41,183 bases of DNA, from contig JAHEBJ010000016.1 in NCBI GenBank assembly GCA_024642285.1, positions 1-41,183 on the forward strand. Direction: 5' to 3'. Under the pieces are notes generated by a model, which had not been told where the DNA came from, made no database searches, and saw only the letters and a list, made by a program, of their open reading frames with translations. This DNA is from Sphingobacteriales bacterium. Its GTDB lineage: Bacteria > Bacteroidota > Bacteroidia > Chitinophagales > Chitinophagaceae. Both the position numbers and the translations under genes were made by a program. This document shows, in pieces, positions 7,454 through 16,697 of this stretch (positions within the stretch are counted from its first letter, which is position 1; every line of letters begins with the position of its first letter).

Positions 7454-8875
7454 ATGTATATAAATTGTGACGATAAGGAACTTGAAATTTTAAACAAGAT
7501 TGCAAAGGCAGCCAATGAATTGGGACTGCCTTGTTATTTGATAGGTGGATTTGTGCGGGATAAGATCCTGGGCAGACCAACTAAAGACATGGATATTGTT
7601 TGTGTTGGGGATGGAATTGAACTGGCAGCGAAAGTGGCCGAAAAGTTTTCACCATCACCGGAAGTGCATTTTTTTAAAAATTTCGGCACGGCTCAAATTA
7701 AAACCGATGGACTGGAAATAGAATTCGTTGGTGCCAGAAAGGAAAGTTATGATTTCACCAGCCGTAAGCCGGCTGTTGAAACCGGTACCTTAGACGATGA
7801 TCAGAACCGTCGTGATTTTACCATCAATGCTATGGCCATCAGTTTGAATAAAGATAATTATGGTGAACTGGTTGATCCGTTTAACGGTATTAACGACCTT
7901 GCACTAAAAAATATTCAGACTCCATTGTCGCCGGTCCAAACATTCAGCGACGATCCGCTGCGGATGATGAGGGCCATTCGTTTTGCATCACAACTGAATT
8001 TTACTATTCACCCCGAAACATTTGCTGCCATTGCTGATAACGCTCAACGGATAAAAATTGTAAGCGGTGAACGAATTGTTGATGAGCTGAATAAAATTTT
8101 GATGAGTGACAAACCCTCCGTTGGTTTCGACCTTTTGTACAAAAGCGGATTGCTAAAAATTATTTTTCCGCAAATGGTTGAACTTGCCGGCGCCGAATAT
8201 ATAGACGGCCACGGGCACAAAGATAATTTTTATCACACCATTCAGGTGGTGGATAATATTGCACTACATACCGATGACCTGTGGCTTAGATGGGCTGCGG
8301 TATTACATGATATCGCAAAGCCGGCTACTAAAAAATTTGAGGAAGGCCATGGGTGGACCTTTCATGGGCATGAAGTAGTTGGTGGAAGAATGGTGCCCAA
8401 AATTTTTGCGAAATTGAAATTACCGCAGAATGAGAAAATGAAATTCGTTAGAAAGATGGTTGAGCTGCATTTGCGACCTATCAGTCTTACAAAAGAAAAT
8501 ATAACTGATAGTGCCATCAGACGTTTGTTATTTGATGCCGGCGAAGATATTGATGCGTTGATGATTCTATGTGCTGCGGATATCACTTCAAAAAATAAAG
8601 CCAAAGTAAAACGATTCAAAGAAAATTTTGAAATGGTGAAAAAGCGTTGTGCCGAAGTGGAAGAAAAAGATCATTTACGAAACTGGCAACCGCCCATTAC
8701 CGGCGAGATGATCATGGAAACATTTAATCTGCAGCCATCAAGAGAAGTAGGCGATCTGAAAAATGCGATCAGAGAAGCGATATTGGACGGTATTATTCCT
8801 AATGAATATGAAGCTGCTCACAAGTTTATGCTCGCAAAAGCAAAAGAATTGGGAATTTCTGCATCTAATTCCTAA
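7454..8875 (+). CDS. cca: CCA-adding enzyme / polynucleotide adenylyltransferase with HD domain
   Basis: A 473-residue class II tRNA nucleotidyltransferase that completes or repairs the 3' CCA of tRNAs. The nucleotidyltransferase head shows GGFVRD (31-36) and the metal-binding DMD (45-47), followed by [10 protein letters not shown] and the [14 protein letters not shown] region. A C-terminal HD hydrolase domain carries [11 protein letters not shown] and a downstream [10 protein letters not shown], as in the Cca-HD fusions that also cleave 2',3'-cyclic phosphates. The ATG at 7454 is chosen over the in-frame TTG at 7445, because that TTG is part of the -7 promoter element. The last codons (ASNS) are encoded inside an AATT-rich repeat that extends downstream. 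Confidence 0.94.
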   Translation: MYINCDDKELEILNKIAKAANELGLPCYLIGGFVRDKILGRPTKDMDIVCVGDGIELAAKVAEKFSPSPEVHFFKNFGTAQIKTDGLEIEFVGARKESYDFTSRKPAVETGTLDDDQNRRDFTINAMAISLNKDNYGELVDPFNGINDLALKNIQTPLSPVQTFSDDPLRMMRAIRFASQLNFTIHPETFAAIADNAQRIKIVSGERIVDELNKILMSDKPSVGFDLLYKSGLLKIIFPQMVELAGAEYIDGHGHKDNFYHTIQVVDNIALHTDDLWLRWAAVLHDIAKPATKKFEEGHGWTFHGHEVVGGRMVPKIFAKLKLPQNEKMKFVRKMVELHLRPISLTKENITDSAIRRLLFDAGEDIDALMILCAADITSKNKAKVKRFKENFEMVKKRCAEVEEKDHLRNWQPPITGEMIMETFNLQPSREVGDLKNAIREAILDGIIPNEYEAAHKFMLAKAKELGISASNS

Positions 8876-8900
8876 TTGTTAATTGTTAATTCTTAATTTT
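8865..8900. repeat. AATT-rich short direct repeat
   Basis: Tandem TAATTSTTAATT-like units (CTAATTCCTAATTGTTAATTGTTAATTCTTAATT, here described by unit) cover the end of cca and the gap to the next gene. Similar AATT blocks occur at 7290-7320, 7384-7430 and 34852-34880. Confidence 0.5.
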
Positions 8901-8905
8901 ACTAC

Positions 8906-9475
8906 ATGGCTATCTTACGATTCAGAATATATTGGGAAGATGATGACAGTGTTTACAGGGATGTTGCCATCCGGCATACACAAAATTTTTTCGACCTGCA
9001 CAATTGCATTTTAAAATGTTTTGAGTTTGACAACAAACACAAAGCAACTTTTTACCGGAGTAACGATAACTGGCAACGGGGCAGAGAGATTTCCCTGGAG
9101 CAGTACGACAAAGAATACAAGGCCCAGCCATTGATCATGGAAGAAACGCCTATTAATTCCGAGATCAGTAATCCCAACCAAAAATTTATTTACGAATACG
9201 ATTTTAATAAGTACTGGCATTTTATGGTGGAACTGATAGCTGTTGATAAGGAAGAGGATGCTAAGCTTGAATATCCCTGCAGCATACGCAGCGAAGGGGT
9301 TGCGCCTTCGCAGTATGGAACAAAAGGGTTGGTTGACAGCCGCCTCGCCGAGATGGAAGAAAAATATGACCTAAAACCCGATGCACTTTCTGATGGATTT
9401 AGTGCAGAAGGAGATGAAGTGGAAGCAGATGGAGATGAAGACGCCGGTGCAGATGAAGAAAATGATGGATTTTAA
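8906..9475 (+). CDS. pRiA4b ORF-3-like family protein with acidic tail
   Basis: A 189-residue protein resembling the plasmid pRiA4b ORF-3 family (also called IS1096 passenger TnpR-like), a compact alpha/beta domain of unknown biochemical role. Seen: the opening LRFRIYWEDDDSVYRDVAI and HNCILKCFEFDNKHKATFY, typical of the domain's first strands and helix, and KFIYEYDFNKYWHFMVEL at about residues 92-110, corresponding to the family's YxYDFGDxWxH-like signature. Residues from about 155 onwards form a strongly acidic tail (EGDEVEADGDEDAGADEE). No transposase or plasmid gene accompanies it, so the historical name should not be read as a sign of mobility here. Confidence 0.75.
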   Translation: MAILRFRIYWEDDDSVYRDVAIRHTQNFFDLHNCILKCFEFDNKHKATFYRSNDNWQRGREISLEQYDKEYKAQPLIMEETPINSEISNPNQKFIYEYDFNKYWHFMVELIAVDKEEDAKLEYPCSIRSEGVAPSQYGTKGLVDSRLAEMEEKYDLKPDALSDGFSAEGDEVEADGDEDAGADEENDGF

Positions 9476-9485
9476 TACTTGTGTG

Positions 9486-9541
9486 GTGAATCGTGAATCT
9501 TGAGGATGCTATCGACAAAATTCGATTAACTCACGATTTAC
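9486..9541. repeat. Inverted repeat GTGAATCGTGA / TCACGATTTAC
   Basis: Two 11-nt arms (9486-9496 and 9531-9541) match in 10 of 11 positions and are separated by 34 nt. The element lies just upstream of miaA and could form a stem in the RNA or be a remnant of a dispersed repeat. Confidence 0.5.
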
Positions 9542-9547
9542 AACTCA

Positions 9548-9567
9548 CTTTTTTATTTTTAAAAAAG
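9548..9567 (+). terminator. A/T-only hairpin before miaA (possible weak terminator)
   Basis: CTTTTTTA (9548-9555) pairs with TAAAAAAG (9560-9567) around a TTTT loop. The stem contains almost no G:C pairs, so termination would be weak; it may instead just be an A/T-rich upstream region. Confidence 0.25.
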
Positions 9568-9591
9568 CTCTTTACAAGCTTAGCATTTCAA

Positions 9592-10491
9592 ATGAGTAAA
9601 ACCTGCATTGTTATCGTTGGCCCTACGGCAGTTGGCAAAACCTCTTTGGCCGTTCAAGTTGCCAAACTTTACAACACAAAAATAATTTCAGCAGATAGTC
9701 GGCAGTGTTTTAAAGAACTGAATATCGGCGTTGCAAAACCTTCTGCAGATGAACTGGAAGAGGTAGAACATTATTTCATCAATTCTCATTCAATTAAAGA
9801 GGAAATGAATACGGCTGTATTTGAACAGTATGCCTTAGGCAAGGCTGATGAAATATTTAAGGCTAACGATGTGGCTTTAGTGGTGGGTGGTACAGGCTTG
9901 TATGTTAAAACATTTTGCCAGGGTATTGATGAAGTTCCGGTAATTGACGAAAGGATAAGGAAAAAGATAAATGATGAATACGCCTGGGAGGGATTAGACT
10001 GGTTGCAAAAAGAAGTGAAAAAAAATGACCCGCTGTATTTTTCTCAAGGCGAAATAAAAAATCCTCATCGTCTGTTACGGGCGTTGGAAGTAAAACTTTC
10101 CACCGGTAAATCAATCATCGAATTCCAAACACAAGAAAAAAAACACCGAAATTTTAATATTATTAAAATTGGATTGGAAATTCCCAAAGAACAACTGCAT
10201 AAAAATATCAACAGCAGGGTAGATGCCATGATGAAAGCTGGCTTATTGAATGAAGTAAAAAAATTAGTGCCTCACATGAAACTAAAAGCCTTGCAAACTG
10301 TTGGCTATCGGGAGTTGTACGGCCATATTATTGGCGATCTGAATATAGAAGATGCGGTTGAAGCAATCAAAATAAATACCCGCCAATACGCCAAACGGCA
10401 AATGACCTGGTTTAAAAAAGATGAAGAAGTGATTTGGTGTGCGCCGGAATTTGATATAGTTATTAAATCGATTGAAGCTGCGTTGCAATAA
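9592..10491 (+). CDS. miaA: tRNA dimethylallyltransferase
   Basis: A 299-residue enzyme that adds the dimethylallyl group to N6 of A37 in tRNAs reading UNN codons. Seen: P-loop GPTAVGKTS (10-18), ISADSRQCFKELNIGVAKP (the DSRQ/tRNA and substrate region), VVGGTGLYVK and the late GYRE (VGYRELYGHI) plus RQYAKRQMTWF motifs characteristic of MiaA. The start is set at the ATG of MSKTCIVIVG because family members begin immediately before the P-loop; the reading frame stays open 99 nt upstream to a GTG, but that stretch contains the inverted repeat and the A/T hairpin rather than coding sequence. Confidence 0.96.
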   Translation: MSKTCIVIVGPTAVGKTSLAVQVAKLYNTKIISADSRQCFKELNIGVAKPSADELEEVEHYFINSHSIKEEMNTAVFEQYALGKADEIFKANDVALVVGGTGLYVKTFCQGIDEVPVIDERIRKKINDEYAWEGLDWLQKEVKKNDPLYFSQGEIKNPHRLLRALEVKLSTGKSIIEFQTQEKKHRNFNIIKIGLEIPKEQLHKNINSRVDAMMKAGLLNEVKKLVPHMKLKALQTVGYRELYGHIIGDLNIEDAVEAIKINTRQYAKRQMTWFKKDEEVIWCAPEFDIVIKSIEAALQ

Positions 10492-10675
10492 TTGTTATTG
10501 CTTACTATTCCGGGATTTTATACTTTTCTTTTGTACAATTTAAAATTATTTACTGCGTATTATAACAGGAGAAGTAAACGGTTGTTATAAATAATACTAT
10601 ATTAGGGGAAGAAATCAGCCTTCAGTCTTTATTCAACTAAAAAAATAATCATTTGAGAGTTTTTAAATTACTGTT

Positions 10676-12232
10676 ATGAAACATTTAAGAAACATTTGGA
10701 TTACGATTTTGGTTACAGTTATTCTATTTGCTGCCTGTAACTCCGGGTCTGAACAACAATCAGATACTTTAGGTGAAATTGAACTTAAAGTTACAGGTAA
10801 AGAAGCCGCTCAGGCTAATTTTAAAAAAGGGTTGTTGCTACTCCACAGTTTTGAATTTGATGATGCTGAAGATGAGTTTAATAAAGCAATTAAAATTGAC
10901 AAAGATTTTGTAATGGCCTATTGGGGAGTAGCCATGTCACATAATCATCCGCTTTGGGATTTCCAGGCTTATGATAAGGCAAAAGCCATATTAAACAATT
11001 TGGCTCCAACACCGGCGGCCAGAATAGAAAAAGCAAAAACGGAATTGGAAAAAGATCTGATAAACAGTGTAAATATTTTATACGGGAAAGGTACCAAGGT
11101 TGAACGTGATAGTAGCTATGCAGTTTACTTTGGAGAATTGTATAAAAAATACAAAGGTAATAATGAAGTAACTGCCTTTTACAGTCTGGCTTTGCTCGGT
11201 TCGGTACCTGTTGGCCGAAATGTAAAAATATATGAAAAAGCAGCAGAATTGGCAAAGGAGGTTTTAAAAACCAATCCAAAACATCCAGGTGCACTGCACT
11301 ATCTTATTCATGCTTATGATGATCCTCAGCATGCCGCATTAGCGGTTAAAACAGCTGATTCATATTCAGTCGTGGCGCCCTCTGCCGGTCATGCATTACA
11401 TATGCCAACACATATTTACCTGGCTTTGGGTATGTGGGATAAAGTTATCAGCTCCAACATTGATTCCTGGAAAGCAGGCGAAGAAAGAAAAGTAAGAAAA
11501 CAATTAACTAACGACGAATTGAATTATCATGCTTATCATTGGCTCATGTACGGATACCTTCAAAACAAAGAGCCGGAAAAAGCTAAACAAATTTTAGACA
11601 GCATGATGAAATTTACGAATGAAGTCGCAAGCAAAAGGGCAAGGGAATATCTGGTCTACCAAAAAGCTACTTACCTGGTGGAAACCAATGATTACAAAAA
11701 TGCCGTATGTGACCTCACGATTAAACAAGAAGACATGAACATTGTCTCCAGAGCCATGGATTATTATGTAAATGGTATTAAATGCTATAAAATGAAGGAT
11801 GAAAAAAAGTTGAGCCAGATTGTTTCCAATTTAACAGGAGCAATTTTAATTGATGAGGAACGGGTAGGTAATTCGACAGGTGCTGTATGCGGTGTTGTAA
11901 AAAGTCCAATACCTAATTCGCTGGATTTACAACAAGCGCAGGTTATGCTTTTGGAATTAAATGCTAAACTGTCTTGTCTAAATAACGATAATACTTCGGC
12001 TGATAAATTTTTCAAAAAAGCTGTTGATCTTGAATCGGGAATCAGTTACGCATATGGACCCCCTACAATCGTTAAACCCTCATCTGAAATATATGGAGAG
12101 TGGTTGTTGGAAGTAAACAGGCCATCTGAGGCACTTGAACAATTTGAGTATTCTCTTAAAACCACTCCAGGCAGATTATTGTCGATACAGGGAAAGGAAA
12201 AAGCGATTGCAATGGTGAATGCTGATAAATAA
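10676..12232 (+). CDS. TPR-repeat lipoprotein
   Basis: A 518-residue lipoprotein: signal MKHLRNIWITILV..., lipobox LFAAC with Cys21, then a Ser/Gln/Asp linker. The N-terminal third holds tetratricopeptide repeats (ANFKKGLLLLHSFEFDDAEDEFNKAIKIDKDFVMAYWGVAMSHNHPLW region, residues about 44-95), with further TPR-like helices including HPGALHYLIHAYDDP and HALHMPTHIYLALGMWDK, and a last repeat at 475-515. The His-rich motifs HYLIHAYDD and HMPTHIY recur in a family of Bacteroidota TPR proteins whose function I do not know. Flanked by a 184-bp upstream gap and a terminator, it is monocistronic. Confidence 0.85.
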   Translation: MKHLRNIWITILVTVILFAACNSGSEQQSDTLGEIELKVTGKEAAQANFKKGLLLLHSFEFDDAEDEFNKAIKIDKDFVMAYWGVAMSHNHPLWDFQAYDKAKAILNNLAPTPAARIEKAKTELEKDLINSVNILYGKGTKVERDSSYAVYFGELYKKYKGNNEVTAFYSLALLGSVPVGRNVKIYEKAAELAKEVLKTNPKHPGALHYLIHAYDDPQHAALAVKTADSYSVVAPSAGHALHMPTHIYLALGMWDKVISSNIDSWKAGEERKVRKQLTNDELNYHAYHWLMYGYLQNKEPEKAKQILDSMMKFTNEVASKRAREYLVYQKATYLVETNDYKNAVCDLTIKQEDMNIVSRAMDYYVNGIKCYKMKDEKKLSQIVSNLTGAILIDEERVGNSTGAVCGVVKSPIPNSLDLQQAQVMLLELNAKLSCLNNDNTSADKFFKKAVDLESGISYAYGPPTIVKPSSEIYGEWLLEVNRPSEALEQFEYSLKTTPGRLLSIQGKEKAIAMVNADK

Positions 12233-12234
12233 AG

Positions 12235-12262
12235 ATACCCCGAAGAAATCTCCGGGGCATTT
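12235..12262 (+). terminator. Terminator hairpin after the TPR lipoprotein gene
   Basis: CCCCG (12238-12242) pairs with CGGGG (12253-12257) with partial outer pairing and is followed by CATTTAT. It lies between convergent genes and has a modest T tract. Confidence 0.55.
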
Positions 12263-12280
12263 ATAGGCAATTAGCGCTGG

Positions 12281-13825
12281 TTAAAATTTAAACCCTGCAG
12301 TAGCAACAACATTTCCACGTTGCTCTTTTAAAGTGGCAAATGTATTCGCCCTGTCTTCCAATCGATATGGAAAGCTTACATCTTTGCTCATGGCATGAAC
12401 ATAAGTGAGGTCAATAAAAAATCCTTTATTGCGGTAACCCAATCCGCCACTCAATAACATGCGGTTGGCTTTGTATTCTGCATCCTTGTATGGGTTGCCA
12501 TAATAAGCAAAGCCTAGCCTGGCCATAAATACTTTAAATTTCAACTCTCCTCCTAATCTGAAATTTACATTTCCTTTATAATCTCTTTTAACCACATTAT
12601 TTAAATCCTTGTAATAATTTTTTTCATCCTGAGTCACTTCTTCATTGTCACTGCTGAAGCGGCTTCCCTGGTGGCCGACATATTCAATATCGGCAGTGAT
12701 AAACCCTTTTTGTTTGGTAACATCCTGAATTTCTCTAAACACGTAAGAGCCACTTAAGATAGCTTTAAACGGCGTGCTTTGAATATATCTTGCAACACCG
12801 GGTTGGCTGTTTGTAAATGTTTGTGAGGTTATATAAAATGACTCAACAGGATTCTCCACGTCGGTTCTTAAACTTGTGGTACGGGTATCAGATAAAAACA
12901 TCCAGCTTGGAGTATGAATGGCTAAACCTATTCTTATATAATCCTGCGGTTTAAATATGATACCGATCTTTCCATTGATACCCGTTCCTTTTGTTTTAAA
13001 ATTATCATTGTACTCAGCGTACTTAAAATAGTTGGATGTATTAGATGAAGTATCCGACTCTTTAAACACAGTATTACTTTCATAACTCACAATTGGAATT
13101 CCAAGCGTTGCACCAATGTAGAATTTGTCGTTGCTGTTATGTGCAAATCCAACGGCCAGTTCATACATTCCACCCGAGGTTGTCTTGAGCATATCCTGAC
13201 GCAGAGCTTGCCCTGCATCCAGAATGTATTCCGGAGCTCCTTTTACCTGTATCTGTCCGCCGACGCTAACCGTATCAATCAGGTAAGTATACAAAGCGGG
13301 TGCAGATGTGTATGGATACCGTGAATTATTATCCAATACCTGGTCAATACTCAATCCGCTTTTAGCAAACTCTTCTGCAAACTGTTCGCTGAAGGAGCTG
13401 TAATTATTTAAACCCTGATATCTGATCTCATTATTAAAATTTGCCGATTGAGTTATCGCAATACTGAGGGCGCTGCTTTTTTTAGGATTGTAGCGGTTGC
13501 TGAAACCAAATACCCAGCCTGTTGGACCAAACCCCAGGCTGTTTTTCTTATTTTCCGTATTGCTTTCTCTGTAATTTGCTTTGTTATTGTTTAAATTGAA
13601 ACCGGGCGTGATCACAAATTCGTTGGTCTTATAAAAGCCAAGTCCGGCAGGGTTTACATAAGTTGCACTAATATCTCCTCCCAGCGATCCCATGGCGCCG
13701 CCAATGGCCATATTGCGGGCCGTTCCGTTCTGCGGATAAAACGAATAGCGTATCGCATCCTCAGGAACCTGAGCGTAAATGATTGTGCTGAAAAATAAAA
13801 ATGAAAGGAGTAAATATATTTTCAT
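12281..13825 (-). CDS. FadL/OmpP1/TodX-type outer-membrane transport protein
   Basis: A 514-residue outer-membrane beta-barrel with signal peptide MKIYLLLSFLFFSTIIYAQ. After cleavage the sequence carries ARNMAIGGAMGSLGGDISATYVNPAGLGF: the NPAGL motif is the hallmark of FadL/OmpP1 porins, which carry hydrophobic substrates such as long-chain fatty acids. The chain has alternating beta-strand character throughout and ends in AGFKF, an aromatic C-terminus suited to BAM recognition. The start is placed at the ATG at 13825 because it begins the signal peptide; the open frame extends 69 nt further. It lies 65 nt downstream of the lipoprotein gene and is probably co-transcribed with it. Confidence 0.9.
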   Translation of the reverse strand: MKIYLLLSFLFFSTIIYAQVPEDAIRYSFYPQNGTARNMAIGGAMGSLGGDISATYVNPAGLGFYKTNEFVITPGFNLNNNKANYRESNTENKKNSLGFGPTGWVFGFSNRYNPKKSSALSIAITQSANFNNEIRYQGLNNYSSFSEQFAEEFAKSGLSIDQVLDNNSRYPYTSAPALYTYLIDTVSVGGQIQVKGAPEYILDAGQALRQDMLKTTSGGMYELAVGFAHNSNDKFYIGATLGIPIVSYESNTVFKESDTSSNTSNYFKYAEYNDNFKTKGTGINGKIGIIFKPQDYIRIGLAIHTPSWMFLSDTRTTSLRTDVENPVESFYITSQTFTNSQPGVARYIQSTPFKAILSGSYVFREIQDVTKQKGFITADIEYVGHQGSRFSSDNEEVTQDEKNYYKDLNNVVKRDYKGNVNFRLGGELKFKVFMARLGFAYYGNPYKDAEYKANRMLLSGGLGYRNKGFFIDLTYVHAMSKDVSFPYRLEDRANTFATLKEQRGNVVATAGFKF

Positions 13826-13890
13826 AAATAGCTTTAGTTGATTGCAATAGTCTTTACAATTCCTAATAAAAAAAGGCATCGAACTGAAGG

Positions 13891-14553
13891 TCATTGTCCA
13901 CCTCTGCCCGGCCTTGTAACGCTTGACCCTGAACTGCCACTGCCGGATGATGAACTTCCACTGCTGCTACGGCCACTGTTTGATGATGGTTCGTAGCTTC
14001 TGGTATTGTTATTTGAAGAAGATCTCGAACCTGGGACAAAAATTTCCCTGCCGGATGTTCGTGTGCTACTGCTCCTGTTGCTGTTGTTGTACTGTGTCGA
14101 TGGGTTTGTCCAGAATGCTGTACCTGTTGTTTTTCCACTTGCAACTCTGGTATTATATCCATTATAAGAGTTCAGGTTTACCATGCGTGGGGTTGTATTT
14201 ACTGGCGGCGTATAAGTTACCTTTCCTGTATAAATAGCCCAAGGATAGTAGTACGGATTGTAATAGTATCCATAATTTGGCCGGTTGCATGTGGCATAAT
14301 AATAGGGGCTGTAATCGTAGCGATAATCATCCGTGAAATCACGCCAGCGGCGGTCACGAATACCCATCGTTATTTCGTAATCGGTAGCTGGTTCATATCT
14401 TACCTGATTGCGCTGTTCACTACGGTTATCATTTTCAATTACCCTGGCTGGCGAATAATAAACGTCATCAGGAGTCTGCCCGGTTTTATAAGCCGTGCTG
14501 CAACTGCTGATAGCAGCCACTGATAGAGCTATGAGTAAAAATTTTGATTGCAT
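13891..14553 (-). CDS. Tyr-rich, Ser/Gly-tailed lipoprotein
   Basis: A 220-residue lipoprotein, signal MQSKFLLIALSVAAISSC with Cys18 lipidated. Residues about 70-110 are very rich in Tyr, Asn and Pro (YRYDYSPYYYATCNRPNYGY and YYYNPYYYPW), and the C-terminal 70 residues are Ser/Gly/Asn low complexity ending in GRGGQ. No enzymatic motif is visible; such proteins are common in Bacteroidota and may sit on the cell surface, but the role is unknown. It precedes the FadL-like porin gene on the same strand and is divergent from proS. Confidence 0.85.
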   Translation of the reverse strand: MQSKFLLIALSVAAISSCSTAYKTGQTPDDVYYSPARVIENDNRSEQRNQVRYEPATDYEITMGIRDRRWRDFTDDYRYDYSPYYYATCNRPNYGYYYNPYYYPWAIYTGKVTYTPPVNTTPRMVNLNSYNGYNTRVASGKTTGTAFWTNPSTQYNNSNRSSSTRTSGREIFVPGSRSSSNNNTRSYEPSSNSGRSSSGSSSSGSGSSGSSVTRPGRGGQ

Positions 14554-14588
14554 GGCGATTTGTTTTTAGCATTTAAAATTGAAGTTAC

Positions 14589-14596
14589 TACTTTTG
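14589..14596 (+). promoter_or_regulatory. Putative -7 element (TACTTTTG) for proS
   Basis: TACTTTTG matches TAnnTTTG in the 162-bp divergent spacer, leaving a leader of about 115 nt before the proS ATG. No -33 TTG is at the right distance; no attenuator-like terminator is apparent in the leader. Confidence 0.4.
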
Positions 14597-14715
14597 TGCA
14601 GTTCTTAAGTATTTTCGTTTACTGCAGCGCCTTTATCCAGAGACAATAAAGTTAAACAGTATGATGTTAACGCGGTGCTAAAAGATATCAAAAAAAATAA
14701 AAATCATAAAAGTAA

Positions 14716-16191
14716 ATGAGTAAAGAATTAACATCGAGAGAAGAAGATTATTCGCAATGGTACAACGATTTGGTAATTAAAGGCGGACTGGCAGATTACT
14801 CGGCTGTAAGAGGTTGTATGGTTATTAAACCGTACGGCTTTGCACTATGGGAAAACATGCGTGACCAGTTAGACAAAATGTTTAAAGAAACCGGTCATGT
14901 GAATGCCTATTTCCCTTTATTCATACCTAAAAGTTTTTTGAGTAAAGAAGCTGCCCATGTGGAAGGCTTTGCAAAGGAGTGCGCAGTAGTAACCCATTAT
15001 CGTTTAATGAACGATCCCAACGGAAAAGGAATTGTTGTTGACCCTGATGCTAAACTGGAAGAAGAACTCATTGTTCGACCAACATCTGAAACTATTATCT
15101 GGAATACTTATAAAGACTGGATACAATCCTATCGTGATCTTCCTTTGCTGATAAATCAGTGGGCCAATGTTGTCCGTTGGGAAATGCGTACCCGTTTGTT
15201 TTTACGCACAGCTGAGTTTTTATGGCAGGAGGGGCATACTGCTCATGCCACCAAGGAAGAGGCTATCGAGGAAACCGAACGCATGCTGAATGTATATGCT
15301 GATTTTGTAGAAGAGTATATGGCTGTTCCGGTCATTAAAGGAGTTAAAACTGCGAGTGAACGTTTTGCAGGTGCCGAAGATACCTATTGCATTGAAGCGT
15401 TAATGCAGGATGGTAAGGCATTGCAGGCAGGTACTTCGCATTTCCTTGGACAAAATTTTGCTAAGGCATTTGAAGTGCAGTTTCTGAATAAAGAGAATAA
15501 GCTGGAATATGTTTGGGCAACATCCTGGGGAGTGTCTACAAGGTTGATTGGTGCACTCATTATGGCTCATGGCGATGACCAGGGATTGATATTGCCGCCA
15601 AAGATTGCTCCCTTCCAGGTAGTGATCGTTCCTATTTATAAAGGCGAAGAAAGCAAAGCGACAATTGATGCAAAAGCTGAAGAGATTATTGCTTCGTTGA
15701 AGGCCTTGGGTATAAGGGTTAAATATGACAATAGCGATAACAGCCGCCCCGGCTGGAAATTTGCACAATACGAATTACAGGGTGTGCCTGTAAGACTGGC
15801 CATGGGCCTGCGTGACTTGGAAAATAAAGTGGTGGAAGTTGCAAGGCGTGATACCAAAGAAAAAAACAGCATGCCGATGGATGGGCTTGCAGAAAATATT
15901 GCCAAACTGTTAGCCGATATTCAGAACAATATGTATAATAATGCGCTTGCTTTTCGCTCAGAAAAAACATCCGAGGCAAATAACTGGGATGATTTTGTAA
16001 AGCTGCTGGATGAGAAAGGAGGATTTATTTCGGCGCATTGGGATGGTACGGCTGAGACTGAAGAGCAGATAAAAGAAAAAACGAAAGCAACAATACGCTG
16101 CATTCCTTTAAATAATAGGCAGGAAGATGGATTGTGTATATTAACCGGTAAGCCAAGCAAACAACGTGTTTTATTTGCAAGAGCGTACTGA
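14716..16191 (+). CDS. proS: Prolyl-tRNA synthetase, archaeal/eukaryal type
   Basis: A 491-residue class II aminoacyl-tRNA synthetase charging tRNA-Pro. It opens with [30 protein letters not shown], typical of the short (type 3) ProRS without the editing insertion domain. Class II motifs are visible: the [10 protein letters not shown] region and [24 protein letters not shown] (motif 2, proline site), a third motif around [29 protein letters not shown], an anticodon-binding domain (residues about 300-400) and a C-terminal extension ending in the conserved tyrosine (FARAY). Bacteroidota commonly use this form. It is preceded by a putative promoter at 14589 and stands alone. Confidence 0.97.
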   Translation: MSKELTSREEDYSQWYNDLVIKGGLADYSAVRGCMVIKPYGFALWENMRDQLDKMFKETGHVNAYFPLFIPKSFLSKEAAHVEGFAKECAVVTHYRLMNDPNGKGIVVDPDAKLEEELIVRPTSETIIWNTYKDWIQSYRDLPLLINQWANVVRWEMRTRLFLRTAEFLWQEGHTAHATKEEAIEETERMLNVYADFVEEYMAVPVIKGVKTASERFAGAEDTYCIEALMQDGKALQAGTSHFLGQNFAKAFEVQFLNKENKLEYVWATSWGVSTRLIGALIMAHGDDQGLILPPKIAPFQVVIVPIYKGEESKATIDAKAEEIIASLKALGIRVKYDNSDNSRPGWKFAQYELQGVPVRLAMGLRDLENKVVEVARRDTKEKNSMPMDGLAENIAKLLADIQNNMYNNALAFRSEKTSEANNWDDFVKLLDEKGGFISAHWDGTAETEEQIKEKTKATIRCIPLNNRQEDGLCILTGKPSKQRVLFARAY

Positions 16192-16697
16192 TTTCTTATG
16201 AGATATTTGGGTACACTTTTTACCAAATTAGTTTTTGATGGCTTTTTTATTTTATAAATTCTTCCTTTTAATTTTTTAATTAAAAAACATCAAAAAATTA
16301 GAAACATAAGAAAATCTCCTAGGAAATAATCAACCAAGTGATCATTTACCATACTATGGCATTAGTCAATAAAAATTAAAAGCAGCTTGTTGAAGTAAAT
16401 TTGGTATCAGTGAATCAGATTTTCTTGTTGTATTTGCAATTTTTACCAACGCATGTGAATGTTGTTTTAAGAAGTCATTAGGGAGATAGACCTCTAGTCT
16501 GTAATACCGGTTTTGTAATCATGTTTAATTCGATTGCTGCCATTATTTTTTTAACCCTGCATGCTATTATTTTGTTTTTAATAAAAAGTCTTATGTCGTT
16601 AAACCTAATGTTTCTGTTTCATATAAAATCTTAAAATCTCGGTGAGTTAGTCAAATTACATTGTGAATAACGATATTTACATATACCATAATTATAA
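16192..16697. other. 506-bp gap after proS: A/T-rich palindromes, no gene
   Basis: No plausible coding frame is seen. It contains a perfect 16-bp palindrome of six T, AATT, six A (16272-16287) nested inside a larger pairing of TTTTTGATG (16232-16240) with CATCAAAAA (16288-16296). This may end the proS transcript. The remaining about 400 bp upstream of the SGNH gene shows no clear TAnnTTTG promoter. Confidence 0.5.
16232..16296 (+). terminator. Possible A/T-rich terminator of proS
   Basis: Nine-base arms TTTTTGATG and CATCAAAAA enclose a second palindrome (16272-16287). The structure is A/T-dominated and lacks a clean trailing T tract, so termination is only a guess. Confidence 0.3.

Noticed and set aside
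8906..9475. Transposon or plasmid remnant suggested by the family name (IS1096 TnpR-like, pRiA4b ORF-3)
   Set aside because: No transposase, terminal inverted repeats or target duplications are near it; the name is historical.
13863..14162. 99-codon His/Gln-rich minus-strand frame
   Set aside because: It is a shifted reading of the Ser/Gly low-complexity tail of the lipoprotein gene.
14603..14715. T-box or amino-acid attenuator in the proS leader
   Set aside because: No T-box sequence, leader peptide with proline codons or terminator/antiterminator pair can be seen, and T-boxes are not expected in this phylum.
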